Source: Pectobacterium carotovorum
GTDB lineage: Bacteria; Pseudomonadota; Gammaproteobacteria; Enterobacterales; Enterobacteriaceae
Reading direction: 5' to 3'
DNA length: 64,000 nt
Assembly (NCBI RefSeq): GCF_033898505.1
Contig: NZ_JAXAFK010000001.1
Span: 2,170,001 to 2,234,000, forward strand
Shown: piece after piece, positions 46,701 to 58,088 of the stretch
Layout of the letters: every line of letters starts with the position of its first letter
Numbering within the stretch: the stretch's first letter is position 1
Made by a program: the position numbers and the translations under genes
The notes under the pieces: generated by a model
Database searches by the model: none
What the model saw: only the letters and a program-made list of their open reading frames with translations
Told to the model about the DNA's origin: nothing

Positions 46701-48785
46701 TCACTTCTGAGCTTCCCCTATAATCGATGTCATACGGATCTGACGATGATCGCTGATTTCCAAATTAGAAAGCACAGCCATGTTTGGCAGGCTACGATGC
46801 AGGAAGCGAGCGAGCAAAGCACGTAAAGCATGGTTCACGAGCAGAACCGGCGGAGCACCCAGCATTTCCTGCCGCTGTAGCGCCTGTTTCGCCTGTTCAA
46901 GCAGGCGATCGGCAAGACCAGGCTCGAGGCCGCCGCCTCCCTGAAGCGCCTGCAACAGAAGACGCTCCAATGACCCTTCCAGACCGATAACCTGAAGTTC
47001 GCTGTCTCCCGGGAACCATTGCTGAGTGATAGCACGTCCCAGAGCAACCCTGACTACCGTAGTAAGTTCATAAGGATCTGGCTGCACTGGCGCATGTTCA
47101 GCCAATGTCTCCATGATGGTGCGCATATCCCTAATAGAAACCCTCTCGCTAAGCAGATTTTGCAACACTTTGTGCAACGTTGTCAGTGTCACCACGCCAG
47201 GAATAAAATCTTCTGTCAGTTTCGGCATTTCCTGCGCAACGCGATCCATCAATTGCTGAGCTTCTTGTCTTCCGAACAATTCACTGGCATGTAATGCAAT
47301 TAAGTGGTTCAAGTGTGTTGCCACCACCGTACTGGCCTCTACAACCGTGAATCCTTGGGCTTGAGCTTGTTCTTTCAGGGCATTATCAATCCAGACTGCC
47401 GGCAAGCCAAACGCAGGGTCCTGCGTGATATCGCCAGACAAAGAGCCAACCGCATTACCTGGATTGATTGCCATCCAACGCCCAGGGTGAGCCTCACCGC
47501 TCCCAACCTCGACACCTTTCATCAATATGCGATAGCTGGCAGGCTGAAGCTCTAAATTATCCCGGATATGAACCACTGGTGGTAAATACCCCATCTCCTG
47601 AGCAAACTTCTTCCTGATACTACGAATCCTGCCCAGCAACTCGCCATCTTGCTGTGCATCAACCATTGGAATCAAGCGATAACCCACTTCCATCCCAAGC
47701 GGGTCCTCAAGCTGTACGTCAGACCAGCTGGCTTCGATAACCTGATGCTTCTCCATCGCTGCCGGTATAGGCTGCATCTCAGGTTCTTTTTGCTGCTCAC
47801 CGCGCATCCACCAGGCAAGCCCTAACAAAGATGCCGTGAATAACAGAAAGACAAAGTTAGGCATTCCGGGAACCAACCCAATAAGCCCGATAACCGCCGC
47901 ACTCAACACCATGACCCGTGGATTGTTGAATAGCTGGGTGACCATCTGCTGGCCAACATCCTGATCGGTACTTACGCGAGTAACAATAACACCCGCGGCG
48001 GTAGAAATAATCAGAGCAGGAATCTGGGCAACCAGGCCGTCACCGATGGTAAGCAACGTATAGCTTTCCGCTGCCTGCCCTACTGGCATGTTGTGCTGTA
48101 CAACACCGACGATCAACCCACCCACAATATTGATGACCATGATAATCAGTCCAGCGATAGCATCACCGCGCACGAACTTACTGGCACCATCCATTGAACC
48201 GTAAAAGTCTGATTCCTGCGTCACCTCAGCACGGCGTTTTTTCGCCTCTTCTTCACCGATGATCCCAGCATTAAGATCGGCATCGATCGCCATCTGTTTA
48301 CCCGGCATACCATCCAGTACAAAACGAGCGCCTACTTCAGCGATACGTCCTGCACCTTTGGTGATAACCATGAAGTTGATTAAGACAAGAATGATAAAGA
48401 CCACAATACCGATGGCGAAATTCCCACCAACCAGAAAGTGACCAAATGCTTCAACGACTTTACCGGCAGCAGCGGTGCCCGTATGACCTTCCAGTAAAAT
48501 AATACGGGTAGATGCAACGTTGAGTGACAAACGCAGCAACGTAGAAAACAGCAGGATAGTAGGGAATGCAGCAAACTCTAGCGTCCGCTGCGTGAACATC
48601 GCAACCAGCAATACCATGATTGACAGTGCGATGTTAAAGGTAAAGAGCAGATCCAGAATGAATGGCGGCAGCGGCAATACCATCATGGAAAGTATCAGCA
48701 GGATCAGTATAGGTCCGGCTAATATTTGCCATTGGGTACCTTTCATATTACTCGGTAAACGAAGCAAAGAGGCCAAATTAGCCAT
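46701..48785 (-). CDS. flhA: Flagellar export gate protein FlhA
   Basis: FlhA is the large export-gate protein: about eight membrane helices (residues 1-330) then a cytoplasmic nonameric docking platform for substrates and chaperones. The motif KRRAEVTQESDFYGSMDGASKFVRGD (given in part, around residues 190-215) is the FHIPEP-family signature region. I start at the ATG at 48785 (MANLASLLRLPSN), 694 residues against 692 in E. coli; it overlaps flhB by 8 bases. Confidence 0.97.
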   Translation of the reverse strand: MANLASLLRLPSNMKGTQWQILAGPILILLILSMMVLPLPPFILDLLFTFNIALSIMVLLVAMFTQRTLEFAAFPTILLFSTLLRLSLNVASTRIILLEGHTGTAAAGKVVEAFGHFLVGGNFAIGIVVFIILVLINFMVITKGAGRIAEVGARFVLDGMPGKQMAIDADLNAGIIGEEEAKKRRAEVTQESDFYGSMDGASKFVRGDAIAGLIIMVINIVGGLIVGVVQHNMPVGQAAESYTLLTIGDGLVAQIPALIISTAAGVIVTRVSTDQDVGQQMVTQLFNNPRVMVLSAAVIGLIGLVPGMPNFVFLLFTASLLGLAWWMRGEQQKEPEMQPIPAAMEKHQVIEASWSDVQLEDPLGMEVGYRLIPMVDAQQDGELLGRIRSIRKKFAQEMGYLPPVVHIRDNLELQPASYRILMKGVEVGSGEAHPGRWMAINPGNAVGSLSGDITQDPAFGLPAVWIDNALKEQAQAQGFTVVEASTVVATHLNHLIALHASELFGRQEAQQLMDRVAQEMPKLTEDFIPGVVTLTTLHKVLQNLLSERVSIRDMRTIMETLAEHAPVQPDPYELTTVVRVALGRAITQQWFPGDSELQVIGLEGSLERLLLQALQGGGGLEPGLADRLLEQAKQALQRQEMLGAPPVLLVNHALRALLARFLHRSLPNMAVLSNLEISDHRQIRMTSIIGEAQK

Positions 48786-49929
48786 CAGTAGTATTCTCTT
48801 TAGCAAAATCCAGCGCATCAGGCACTGGTAAATGTTTCGGTTTTCTAGGAATTAATCCACCTTCCCGCTTCCAGCGTTTCAGTTGATAAACCCAAGCTAA
48901 GACTTCTGCAACAGCAGCATACAACGCAGCCGGGATGTGCTCTCCGACCTCTGAATGACGAAATAGCGCTCGCGCCAACGGTGGCGCTTCTAAAATAGGG
49001 ACGCGATGCTCGGTCCCCAACTCACGAATACGTAACGCGATCTCACCCGCACCTTTAGCCAACACTTTCGGCGCATTCATTTTTTTCTCATCATAACGTA
49101 ATGCTACCGCATAATGCGTCGGGTTAGTGACTATCACATCAGCCTTAGGCACATCAGCCATCATTCTGCGTTGGGCTATCGCCCTTTGTTGCTGACGAAT
49201 ACGGCCTTTAACATGAGGATCGCCTTCACTCTGTTTATGCTCGTCCCGAATTTCCTGCTTGCTCATCCGTAACTTTTTGATGTGGCTCCAGACTTGCCAA
49301 AACACATCAAAAGCGACCATAGGAATAAGGCCCATAATGATGAGAAAGCCACACATTACGGCCAATTCTAACGCATCACCTAACGCCGCAACCGGCGATT
49401 CGGATATTAAATGCAATATTTTTGGCCAGTTATGAATCAAGAACAACGTACTAATGATCCCGACCATGACTGATTTTAATATTGCTTTAAAAAGCTCAGC
49501 CAGTGATTGTGCAGAAAACAACCGTTTCAGCCCAGAAATAGGATCTAATTTTTTGAAGTCAACTTTTAAAGATTTGGTACTAAATAGTACCCCACCGAGC
49601 AGCAAAGGCGCTGACAGTGCAACCAACACAGCCCCGAGCATAATGGGTATTAACGCCGATGCCGCCTGACTCAATAATGAGCCAACATGCCGTAGCATTT
49701 GGGTATCATCGCCAATCGTTGCGTAATCAAAATTTAACGACTGTGAGACAATTCTGGCCAATCGGCCAGCCATCGTATCGCCACCTATCCACAAAATAGC
49801 CAATCCTGCGACCATCATCAGAACAGAAGTCAGCTCTCGCGATCGTGGGATCTGGCCTTCTTCACGCGCCTTTTCCTCCTTTTGGGGAGTGGGGGCTTCT
49901 GTTTTTTCTAGATCGCTATCATCTGCCAC
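48778..49929 (-). CDS. flhB: Flagellar export switch protein FlhB
   Basis: FlhB switches the export apparatus from hook to filament substrates. It has four membrane helices (about residues 32-210) and a cytoplasmic domain that cleaves itself at NPTH, here residues 269-272 (VTNPTHYAVAL). The 383 residues match E. coli (382). It is the first gene of flhBAE and is preceded by a 244-bp spacer with a cheZ terminator and a leader stem-loop. Confidence 0.97.
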   Translation of the reverse strand: MADDSDLEKTEAPTPQKEEKAREEGQIPRSRELTSVLMMVAGLAILWIGGDTMAGRLARIVSQSLNFDYATIGDDTQMLRHVGSLLSQAASALIPIMLGAVLVALSAPLLLGGVLFSTKSLKVDFKKLDPISGLKRLFSAQSLAELFKAILKSVMVGIISTLFLIHNWPKILHLISESPVAALGDALELAVMCGFLIIMGLIPMVAFDVFWQVWSHIKKLRMSKQEIRDEHKQSEGDPHVKGRIRQQQRAIAQRRMMADVPKADVIVTNPTHYAVALRYDEKKMNAPKVLAKGAGEIALRIRELGTEHRVPILEAPPLARALFRHSEVGEHIPAALYAAVAEVLAWVYQLKRWKREGGLIPRKPKHLPVPDALDFAKENTTDG

Positions 49930-50076
49930 TATGGCGTTCCTGTTACGACTTTCGGGATAGGAATTTGCTGCCTAGCATGACAAATACAGAAAAGTTTTAT
50001 GGCTGGAACAACGAGAAAAACCAACGCTTCTTTAACGAATAGTACGGGTGAAAGGCGGGAAAAAATCGGATTTAGC

Positions 50077-50107
50077 TATTTATGGCCATAGGTGCTGGCC
50101 ATAAATA
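50077..50107 (-). repeat. 11-bp perfect stem-loop upstream of flhB
   Basis: TATTTATGGCC and GGCCATAAATA are exact inverse copies around a 9-base loop, in the cheZ-flhB spacer 148 bp before flhB. No T run follows directly on the minus strand. Confidence 0.7.
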
Positions 50108-50131
50108 ACTGGTCGATGGTGTTCAACATTT

Positions 50132-50157
50132 TTTCAAAAAAGGGAATCATTCCCTTT
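50132..50157 (-). terminator. Terminator after cheRBYZ
   Basis: On the minus strand AAAGGGAA and TTCCCTTT form an 8-bp stem with a 3-base loop, continued by TTTG, 17 bp after the cheZ stop. It indicates that flhBAE has its own promoter. Confidence 0.8.
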
Positions 50158-50173
50158 CCTGAAGGGAAATGCA

Positions 50174-50818
50174 TTAGAACCCAAGGCTATCCAGAAGGTC
50201 ATCAACCTGATCCTGATTGGCGACGATACCTGCTGCGCCTTTATCCAATTGTGGCCCGTTCAGCAGACCATCATTTGCACGCTTAGGCGCATCTGGTTTT
50301 TCTGGGATATTTTCCAGCAACACCATCAGCAGTTGTTTTTCAATCTCCTGGACAACATCCATCATACGCTTGATAACCTGACCGGTAAGGTCCTGGAAAT
50401 CCTGCGCCATCATAATTTCCAACAGTTGAGCGTTGGTAAATGAGGTATGCTGTGGTACATCTTCAAGATAGCTACGCGTATCCGTCACCAATTCACGCGC
50501 ATCAGCCAGCTCGATTGGATTCTCAAACCATTCATCCCAACGAGCTTTCAGAGACTTAGCATCAGCTTCTAGTTGGTTTTGACGTGGCTGTGCAGCCTCT
50601 ACGCAACTCAGCGCGCGCTCTGCCGCTTGCGCAGTCATCTGGACAACATAGTCAAGACGATCGCGGGCATCAGGAATAGCTTCTGCTGCTTCTGCTATCG
50701 CATTATCCAGACCCAGCTCTTTCAAGCTGTCGCGCAGCATACGAGTCAATTGGCCAATACGCGAAATGATCTCGGTTGCTGAAGCGGTGTCGTTCACGGA
50801 CGGCATATGTGGCGTCAT
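50174..50818 (-). CDS. cheZ: CheY-P phosphatase CheZ
   Basis: CheZ dephosphorylates CheY-P to end the tumble signal. The 214 residues match E. coli CheZ in size. The catalytic-helix block [19 protein letters not shown] (with the Asp and Gln of DFQDLTGQ) and the C-terminal CheY-binding tail [12 protein letters not shown] are intact. It lies 9 bp after cheY. Confidence 0.96.
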   Translation of the reverse strand: MTPHMPSVNDTASATEIISRIGQLTRMLRDSLKELGLDNAIAEAAEAIPDARDRLDYVVQMTAQAAERALSCVEAAQPRQNQLEADAKSLKARWDEWFENPIELADARELVTDTRSYLEDVPQHTSFTNAQLLEIMMAQDFQDLTGQVIKRMMDVVQEIEKQLLMVLLENIPEKPDAPKRANDGLLNGPQLDKGAAGIVANQDQVDDLLDSLGF

Positions 50819-50827
50819 AAGATCCCC

Positions 50828-51241
<414 letters not shown>

Positions 51242-51255
51242 TCACCGAGAGCTGC

Positions 51256-52308
51256 TTATATACGTAATGCCTGTCCGGCAGAGATTTGTGCCAACATGCG
51301 CTGGCTCACCTGGTGCAAATCCACCACTTCATCAACGCCACCCATAGCAATCGCTTCACGTGGCATCCCGAAAACCACACAACTTGCTTCATTTTGGGCC
51401 AGAGTATAAGCACCAGCCTGATGGAGTTCCAACATGCCAGCCGCCCCATCATTGCCCATTCCTGTAAGGATTACCCCTACGGCATTTCGCCCGGCGTATT
51501 GTGCAACCGAACGGAATAACACATCGACTGATGGACGATGCCGATTAACGGGAGGTCCATCATTTAAACGTACCTGATAGTTTGCTCCACTACGCGCCAG
51601 TTCAAGATGGCGAGCGCCTGGCGCAATGTAGGCATGACCAGGAAGAACACGTTCTCCGTCTTCTGCTTCTTTCACTGTAATCTGGCACAGTTTGTTCAAC
51701 CGCTCGGCAAAAGATTTCGTAAAGCCTGGCGGCATATGCTGTGTAATCAGTAATGCAGGGCTTGTCGGCGGCAGAGGCTGTAATACATGCCGTATCGCTT
51801 CCGTTCCCCCCGTCGATGCACCAATCGCGATCAATTTCTCACTACTAAGCAGTGGCATATGCTGAATAATTTTTGTAGGCTCTGCTGCGGTACTACGCTG
51901 CGGCAGGCGTGCCTTCGCTGCCATGCGAATTTTTTCCGCAATCAGCTCGCTATACGCCAGCATCCCCTCACGAATGCCTAACTGAGGTTTGGTGACAAAA
52001 TCAATCGCACCAAGCTCCAGAGCGCGAAGCGTAATTTCCGACCCTTTTCCCGTCAGGGACGACACCATGACAACCGGCATCGGGCGCAAACGCATAAGCT
52101 TCTCAAGAAAATCCAACCCATCCATACGTGGCATTTCAACATCCAGCGTTAATACCTGAGGATTGAATTTTTTAATCAAATCACGAGCAACTAATGGATC
52201 TGGCGCAGTCGCGACAACTTCCATATCGGAATGGCTATTAATTATTTCAGTCATGATCTGACGCATGAGGGCAGAATCATCAACGCATAATACTCTTATC
52301 TTGCTCAT
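51256..52308 (-). CDS. cheB: Chemoreceptor methylesterase/deamidase CheB
   Basis: CheB removes methyl groups from receptors and deamidates them, giving adaptation. The receiver domain has D56 as phospho-acceptor ([11 protein letters not shown]). The esterase domain has the catalytic triad S165 (GASTGGTE), H191 (TQHMPP) and D287 (GMGNDGA). 350 residues (E. coli 349). It overlaps cheR by one base. Confidence 0.98.
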   Translation of the reverse strand: MSKIRVLCVDDSALMRQIMTEIINSHSDMEVVATAPDPLVARDLIKKFNPQVLTLDVEMPRMDGLDFLEKLMRLRPMPVVMVSSLTGKGSEITLRALELGAIDFVTKPQLGIREGMLAYSELIAEKIRMAAKARLPQRSTAAEPTKIIQHMPLLSSEKLIAIGASTGGTEAIRHVLQPLPPTSPALLITQHMPPGFTKSFAERLNKLCQITVKEAEDGERVLPGHAYIAPGARHLELARSGANYQVRLNDGPPVNRHRPSVDVLFRSVAQYAGRNAVGVILTGMGNDGAAGMLELHQAGAYTLAQNEASCVVFGMPREAIAMGGVDEVVDLHQVSQRMLAQISAGQALRI

Positions 52309-53180
52309 TATCTTTCCTTAGCCAGCCCGTATACAGTTTGCCCACGCAAATAGAATTCGCGACTGATCTGGCTGAAATTCTCTGAATGCCCGGCAAATAA
52401 CAATCCCCCCGGCTTAAGCATCGGGACGAATCGACGGAGAATACGCTCTTGAGTTTCTTTATCGAAATAAATCATTACATTACGACAAAAAATAGCATCG
52501 AATGGCGCGGGAACAGACCAATCAGGCGCGAGCAGATTGAGTTGTTGGAAATGTACCATTGACGCAAGCTCAGGACGAACGCGCACCAAACCACTATGTG
52601 GCCCAGTGCCGCGTAAAAAGAATCGCTGTAGCTGCTGTGGAGAAAGAGAGCGCAACTCTTCCTGACGATAGATACCAGCCGTTGCCTTTTCTAATACCTG
52701 GGTATCGATATCACTGGCCCATACCTGGCATCCACTCGCTTTATTACCTAAGACTTCTGCAAGTGTCATCGCCAGCGAATAAGGCTCTTCCCCTGTAGAA
52801 GCCGCCGTACTCCAGATAGTGTAGCCATTTGGACGTTTTCTGGCATGCTCAGCCAATATAGGAAAATGATGCGCTTCACGGAAAAACGCCGTTAGGTTTG
52901 TGGTTAACGCATTAACAAAGGCTTGCCATTCCGCACTGTTAGGATCTGATTCCAGTAGCGCTAAATACTGACCGAAATCATTGATTCCAAGCAAACGGAG
53001 ACGCCTAACCAAACGGTTATAAACCATTTCACGTTTGTGATCGGCCAGAACGATGCCAGCACGCTGATATATTAATTGGCTGATTCGCCGGAAATGAGTA
53101 TCCGACAACGGCAACCGGTCAACCATCTGCGTCAGGATAGAGGCAGATTCAGGGCGATTTTGCGATGGTGTACTTTTCAT
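52308..53180 (-). CDS. cheR: Chemoreceptor methyltransferase CheR
   Basis: CheR methylates receptor glutamates using SAM. The 290 residues have an N-terminal helical domain, the SAM motif [17 protein letters not shown], and [14 protein letters not shown], with ending [11 protein letters not shown]. The beta-subdomain that docks on receptor pentapeptides is present; the neighbouring receptor ends in such a pentapeptide (NWETF). It heads cheRBYZ. Confidence 0.97.
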   Translation of the reverse strand: MKSTPSQNRPESASILTQMVDRLPLSDTHFRRISQLIYQRAGIVLADHKREMVYNRLVRRLRLLGINDFGQYLALLESDPNSAEWQAFVNALTTNLTAFFREAHHFPILAEHARKRPNGYTIWSTAASTGEEPYSLAMTLAEVLGNKASGCQVWASDIDTQVLEKATAGIYRQEELRSLSPQQLQRFFLRGTGPHSGLVRVRPELASMVHFQQLNLLAPDWSVPAPFDAIFCRNVMIYFDKETQERILRRFVPMLKPGGLLFAGHSENFSQISREFYLRGQTVYGLAKER

Positions 53181-53695
53181 ATCAAACCGCTCGAATAGTG
53201 TTTTTTGCTATGGTTTTTTTCAATCTGAACTTTCCTTTACAGCTAACGCAGGTTTTTTATTGTCATTCGTCAATTGCTCATCGCATTGCGATTAAAACTG
53301 ACACTGTATTGGTAATACACTCTACAAGTTCTGCAAGCAGAGCCGGTTAGCGTGTTCGTTCTACCAAAGCCACATGCTGTTGGGTGGCATTTCCCTCTCA
53401 TCACAGCTGTGCTACCTGCTTTATTCTTTGGCCTTAATACCAAAGCCAGCCTCACCCCATCATATCCATAACATAAGTTACAGATTGAACAATACCATGA
53501 ATTACTCTGCTTCAAAGCACCCAGTGCTATATCGCTTATAAACCCCAGGCACGCAGTGGCAAATTACTCGCATGTTCATTTTTTAAATTATGACGAGTAA
53601 ACAATCACCCAGCCGCCTTATACATAAGCGGCTGGGGATTGGCTCCGTAACGCGCCCTACAGCTTGGTTATTTATAGCCTATACGACGGTTTTTA
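53181..53695. other. Spacer between chemoreceptor gene and cheR
   Basis: This 515-bp stretch holds the receptor-gene terminator at its right side and probably a promoter for cheRBYZ, which I could not identify. A short dyad TGTATT-GGT-AATACA is at 53305-53319, about 125 bp upstream of cheR. No coding sequence was recognised; E. coli has a second receptor gene (tap) at this position. Confidence 0.5.
53608..53636 (-). terminator. Terminator after chemoreceptor gene
   Basis: On the minus strand CCCAGCCGC and GCGGCTGGG form a 9-bp stem with extra pairing toward the loop, followed by TGATTGTTTA, about 60 bp after the stop codon. The T run is weak. Confidence 0.6.
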
Positions 53696-55381
53696 TCAGA
53701 ACGTTTCCCAATTATCATTGGGTGAACCTTCTTTCGCTTTCTTACCGCCATTTGCTGATGGCGCCAGCAATACAGGCTTTTGGCCCGTCGTTACTGGTGT
53801 CGTTCTTCTAAAAGAACCCGCATCTTCAGACAGACGGAATACAGCAACAGCCTGATTCAACACTTTCACCTGTTCTTCCAGAGCAACCGCTGCGGCCGCA
53901 GACTCTTCGACCAAGGAGGCGTTTTGTTGCGTTACGCGATCCATTTCAGTCACAGCCTGACCAACCTGATCGATACCTTTACTTTGCTCATCTGAAGCCG
54001 AAGCAATTTCGCCCATGATATCTGTTACACGAGTGACCGCACTGACGATTTCTCCCATCGTCTCGCCTGCACTCTCAACCAGTACAGAACCTTCATCGAC
54101 CCGGCTGACAGAATCTTCAATCAGACTTTTAATTTCTTTCGCAGCCTGAGCACTACGCTGTGCCAAACTACGCACTTCGCCTGCAACAACCGCAAACCCA
54201 CGTCCTTGCTCCCCGGCTCTGGCTGCCTCAACCGCCGCATTCAGCGCAAGAATGTTGGTTTGGAAAGCAATACCATCAATCACACTAGTAATATCGGCAA
54301 TTTTTTGCGAACTTCCAGCGATATTGTGCATGGTTTTGACAACATTATCGACGACCTTGCCGCCCTTCTGTGCCGTCTCTGACGCACTCAGCGCCAACTG
54401 GCTAGCCTGACGAGCATTTTCCGCATTCTGTTTAACGGTTGCGGTCAACTGTTCCATACTGGCTGCCGTTTCTTCTAGCGAAGCAGCCTGTTGCTCAGTA
54501 CGTGAAGAAAGATCGTTATTTCCGGCACTAATCTCTGTTGCACCAGTATAAATCGCATCGGCACCTTGTCGAACCGCGCTAACCGTTGCAACAAACTCAC
54601 TTTGCATATGGCGAATACTGTCAGCCAGAATCCCCATTTCATTGCTGCTGTGAAAGTTAGTTGTTTTTGTCAGATCACCTTTCGCAATGTGACGAATGTG
54701 TTCAACAATATTATTTAGCGGCCTGATTAATAGTTGTTGAATACCAATCCAGGAAATCAGAGCTAACGCAAAAACCAACACGATAATGAAACCAAGGATC
54801 CACAGCGCTGAGTCATAAGCTTCATCGTTTTTCACTATACCAGCCTGATAAAGTTTATCGCTTTCAGCTTTATAGGCGTAATACGCTTTTTCAAAGTTGT
54901 CCTGAAAACTTTGTGTCGGTTGCTCAATAAATTTTTTAAATTCCCCTGCATTCAAAAACTGAATTAATTCGGTTAACGCACCGTTAAGAGCCACATAATT
55001 CTCTTTTACTCCCCGGGCGATACTTTCATCCTGACGAGCATCTTGTGGCACTTTTTCATAGCGGGAGAAAAAATCGTTTGCTACGGACAGTTGCTTTTGA
55101 GCCGAAGCCAAAAGCTCTTTCCCACCGACACCAGCTCCCGTACCGCTTGCATCGAGCGCAAAACGCGTACCTGCCCGGTTAAGTGTATTGCGGGTCTGTA
55201 ATAAATATGACCATGCTGAATCCAGTTCAGAACGCTTTTGGTTAATAACCTGCGTTGAGCTGAAGATATCCTTATCATTTTTTAATGCACTAAAGAATAA
55301 ACCACCAGAAATAAGCTGAAGTGCCCCAAACAACACCAGTACAAGCATCAGACCTGTAACAACTTTTATACGGTTAAACAT
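53696..55381 (-). CDS. Methyl-accepting chemotaxis protein with NWETF tail
   Basis: This is a 561-residue transmembrane chemoreceptor. It has a first membrane helix at about 7-30, a periplasmic four-helix ligand domain, a second helix at about 188-210, HAMP ([15 protein letters not shown]), then a signalling domain with the invariant hairpin tip ([20 protein letters not shown]). It ends in NWETF, the pentapeptide that recruits CheR and CheB, so it is a high-abundance type receptor (Tsr/Tar-like). I start at the ATG at 55381, with AAAAGG upstream. The ligand is unknown. A sigma-28 promoter lies 33 bp upstream, and it sits between cheW and cheR like tar in E. coli. Confidence 0.94.
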   Translation of the reverse strand: MFNRIKVVTGLMLVLVLFGALQLISGGLFFSALKNDKDIFSSTQVINQKRSELDSAWSYLLQTRNTLNRAGTRFALDASGTGAGVGGKELLASAQKQLSVANDFFSRYEKVPQDARQDESIARGVKENYVALNGALTELIQFLNAGEFKKFIEQPTQSFQDNFEKAYYAYKAESDKLYQAGIVKNDEAYDSALWILGFIIVLVFALALISWIGIQQLLIRPLNNIVEHIRHIAKGDLTKTTNFHSSNEMGILADSIRHMQSEFVATVSAVRQGADAIYTGATEISAGNNDLSSRTEQQAASLEETAASMEQLTATVKQNAENARQASQLALSASETAQKGGKVVDNVVKTMHNIAGSSQKIADITSVIDGIAFQTNILALNAAVEAARAGEQGRGFAVVAGEVRSLAQRSAQAAKEIKSLIEDSVSRVDEGSVLVESAGETMGEIVSAVTRVTDIMGEIASASDEQSKGIDQVGQAVTEMDRVTQQNASLVEESAAAAVALEEQVKVLNQAVAVFRLSEDAGSFRRTTPVTTGQKPVLLAPSANGGKKAKEGSPNDNWETF

Positions 55382-55413
55382 ATAACGCCTTTTGAGTAGA
55401 CCAACCACCGATG

Positions 55414-55440
55414 ATATCGGCACTATTCTGGATATCTTTA
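55414..55440 (-). promoter_or_regulatory. Sigma-28 promoter of the chemoreceptor gene
   Basis: On the minus strand TAAAGATA, 11 bp, then GCCGATAT: a well-formed FliA promoter just upstream of the receptor gene, inside the cheW-receptor spacer. Confidence 0.9.
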
Positions 55441-55482
55441 CGAATTTCTGAACTGACAAGGATACGACTAAGGAAGGTTTTC

Positions 55483-55502
55483 GGGGCTACTTTCGTAGCC
55501 CC
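55483..55502 (-). repeat. Strong stem-loop after cheW
   Basis: GGGGCTAC and GTAGCCCC form a perfect 8-bp GC-rich stem with a tetraloop (GAAA on the minus strand). It starts 14 bp after the cheW stop and is not followed by a T run. It may stabilise the cheW mRNA end or weaken read-through. Confidence 0.7.
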
Positions 55503-55516
55503 AGAAGGCCGATGGA

Positions 55517-56014
55517 TTAGGCTCTCAATACGCTATCAACCAGCGCCATTTCTTCGCTGCTCAACAGTTTTTCGATATCAACCAAAATCAGCATTCTCTC
55601 GCCCAGAGAACCCAAACCAGTCAGGTACTCCGTTGACAGGGTTACGGCAAACTCTGGTGCAGGGCGAATTTGGTCTGCGGTCAATGACAACACATCCGAC
55701 ACGCCATCAACGACAATACCAACAACACGCTGACCAAGATTCAGAACAATAACAACCGTATTGTCATCGTATTCAACATCCTGCTTGGCGAATTTAATAC
55801 GCAGGTCAACGATCGGTACAATGACGCCGCGCAGGTTGGTAACACCTTTGATGAAGGAAGGTGTGTTGGCAATACGCGTTACCTGGTCATAACCGCGGAT
55901 TTCTTGTACTTTTAAAATATCAACGCCGTACTCTTCGTCACCCAGCGTAAAAATCAGGAATTCCTGTCCTACTGTTTCGCCAGTTAATTTCGTGACGCTT
56001 GCAAGTCCAGTCAT
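55517..56014 (-). CDS. cheW: Chemotaxis coupling protein CheW
   Basis: CheW bridges CheA and the receptors. The 165 residues are nearly identical in key blocks to E. coli CheW ([38 protein letters not shown]). I start at the ATG at 56014, with AGGGTGG upstream, rather than the GTG three codons earlier. It follows cheA closely. Confidence 0.97.
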   Translation of the reverse strand: MTGLASVTKLTGETVGQEFLIFTLGDEEYGVDILKVQEIRGYDQVTRIANTPSFIKGVTNLRGVIVPIVDLRIKFAKQDVEYDDNTVVIVLNLGQRVVGIVVDGVSDVLSLTADQIRPAPEFAVTLSTEYLTGLGSLGERMLILVDIEKLLSSEEMALVDSVLRA

Positions 56015-56045
56015 GTTTTCCACCCTTTATTAACGATCTGTTTTA

Positions 56046-58061
56046 TTAAGCAGCAGTTTCAACCACACGCTTTTCACGATTAAGCGCTTGTAACGCTGAA
56101 ACATCCACAATCAGCGCAACGCTGCCATCACCAAGAATGGTAGCGGCTGAAACGCCTGGTACCTTGCGATAATTACTTTCCAGGTTTTTAACGACGACCT
56201 GATGTTGCCCAATCAACTGATCGACCAACAAGGCATAACGCCGGCCCGCACTCTGCAGGATCACGACTATACCCTGAGTAGCATCCGTTTTAGCGCCATC
56301 CACATCAAAAATATGGAATAGCTCAACGAGAGGTAAATATTCACCACGAACTTGCAGTACACGCTCGCCACCAGCTAATGGGTACAGGTCTTCCGATTGA
56401 GGCTGCAGGGATTCCATCACAGCATTAAGCGGGAGAATAAAGACTTCGTTGTTAACTTTAACGGACATACCATCGAGGATGGCTAACGTTAATGGTAACA
56501 AGATTCTGATAGTTGTACCTTTTCCAGCCTGGAAGTGGATTTCGACATGCCCACCCATTTCCTGGATATTCCGCTTAACCACGTCCATGCCGACACCGCG
56601 GCCAGACACGTCTGTGACCTTCTCTGCGGTGGAGAAGCCAGGGGCAAAAATCAACATGCCCACTTCTTCATCAGACATCGTGTCGCTCACGGCCATCCCT
56701 TGAGACAGAGCCTTAGCCAGAATTCTTTCACGGTTGAGACCTGCGCCATCATCGATAACTTCAATACAGATGTTACCGCCCTGATGTTCCGCGGAAAGCG
56801 TCAGGTTACCCACCGCAGATTTACCTGCAGCAACGCGTTTATCTGGAGATTCGATACCGTGATCGAGGCTGTTGCGCACCAGGTGTGTCAGAGGATCGAT
56901 AATACGTTCGATCAAACTCTTATCCAATTCAGTCGAACTCCCCATCAGCGTTAGCTCGACCTGTTTATCCAGCTTGGCAGCCAAGTCACGAACCAAACGA
57001 GGGAAACGGCTAAATACATATTCCATCGGCATCATACGAATGGACATGACCGATTCTTGCAGATCGCGGGCGTTGCGTTCCAACTGCCCCATACTGTTGA
57101 GCAGGTCACCATGTGCCACAGGGTCGAGTTCGCTTGAGCGCTGTGCCAACATAGATTGTGTAATCACTAACTCACCGACGAGGTTGATAAGTTGGTCAAC
57201 CTTCTCAACCGCTACACGAATACTGGTATCACCGGTTTTTGCTTTATTTTTTCCATTTTCCGGTGCAGCTTGCGGTTTTGCAGCAGCTGGCGCAGACGGT
57301 GCAATTGGCGCTACCGGTGCTGGTGCTTCGACTACAGCCAGTGTCTCCACAACTTCAGCAACGACAGGTTGGCTGGCTACGGCAGATTTGAAGCTAATTT
57401 GCTCAGGTTCGAGAACAAAACACAGTACCGCACTAATATCGTCTTCACTTTCAGACGTGACCAGTGTCACTTCTACGCTAGTGTCGGTTTGGTGAGGATC
57501 TTTAACAGTTCCCAGATTACCAAGCTCTTCCAGCATCTGAGGTATTTCCTGAGATTTCAGGCCGGTTAATGCAATACGCATTTCACCTTTACCTGCAGCG
57601 CTAGAGGCCGGGCTGGCAGCGTTCTGTGTTGCAGCTGGTGCCTCTGCCTGGGCAACATCACCATCAGCTTTAGACTCCAGAGCGAGCTGGCGCAGGGCCT
57701 GACAGATATACTCAAAGCTTTCAGCATTGGGTTCCTGCGCGGTTTTATAAGCGTCCAACTGATCCTGCATAATGTCTTTTGTTTCCAGAAACAGGTTGAT
57801 GATATCAGTGCTAAGACGCATTTCTCCGCGTCTTGCCCCATCGAGTAGGTTTTCTAAAATGTGTGTAGTTTCCTGCAATACTTTAAAACCGAACGTGCCT
57901 GCCCCCCCTTTGATGGAGTGAGCTGCTCGGAAAATCGCATTCAATTGCTCGGTATCAGGCTCTGACGGATCCAACAATAATAAATGTTGTTCCATATCTG
58001 CCAGTAATTCATCTGCTTCATCAAAGAACGTTTGATAGAAAGCACTCATGTCCATGCTCAC
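56046..58061 (-). CDS. cheA: Chemotaxis histidine kinase CheA
   Basis: CheA is the kinase that phosphorylates CheY and CheB. Its domains in order are P1 with phospho-accepting H48 (RAAHSIKGGAGTFGF), P2 (about 160-230) after an Ala/Pro linker, dimerisation P3, the ATPase P4 (NSLDHGIE; GRGVGMDVVKRNI) and a CheW-like P5. The start is a GTG at 58061 with AGAGGTG upstream, conserved with E. coli cheA (MSMD). 671 residues. It follows motB by 27 bp. Confidence 0.97.
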   Translation of the reverse strand: MSMDMSAFYQTFFDEADELLADMEQHLLLLDPSEPDTEQLNAIFRAAHSIKGGAGTFGFKVLQETTHILENLLDGARRGEMRLSTDIINLFLETKDIMQDQLDAYKTAQEPNAESFEYICQALRQLALESKADGDVAQAEAPAATQNAASPASSAAGKGEMRIALTGLKSQEIPQMLEELGNLGTVKDPHQTDTSVEVTLVTSESEDDISAVLCFVLEPEQISFKSAVASQPVVAEVVETLAVVEAPAPVAPIAPSAPAAAKPQAAPENGKNKAKTGDTSIRVAVEKVDQLINLVGELVITQSMLAQRSSELDPVAHGDLLNSMGQLERNARDLQESVMSIRMMPMEYVFSRFPRLVRDLAAKLDKQVELTLMGSSTELDKSLIERIIDPLTHLVRNSLDHGIESPDKRVAAGKSAVGNLTLSAEHQGGNICIEVIDDGAGLNRERILAKALSQGMAVSDTMSDEEVGMLIFAPGFSTAEKVTDVSGRGVGMDVVKRNIQEMGGHVEIHFQAGKGTTIRILLPLTLAILDGMSVKVNNEVFILPLNAVMESLQPQSEDLYPLAGGERVLQVRGEYLPLVELFHIFDVDGAKTDATQGIVVILQSAGRRYALLVDQLIGQHQVVVKNLESNYRKVPGVSAATILGDGSVALIVDVSALQALNREKRVVETAA

Positions 58062-58088
58062 GTGGTCACCTCTGCTGTGAATCGCGGC

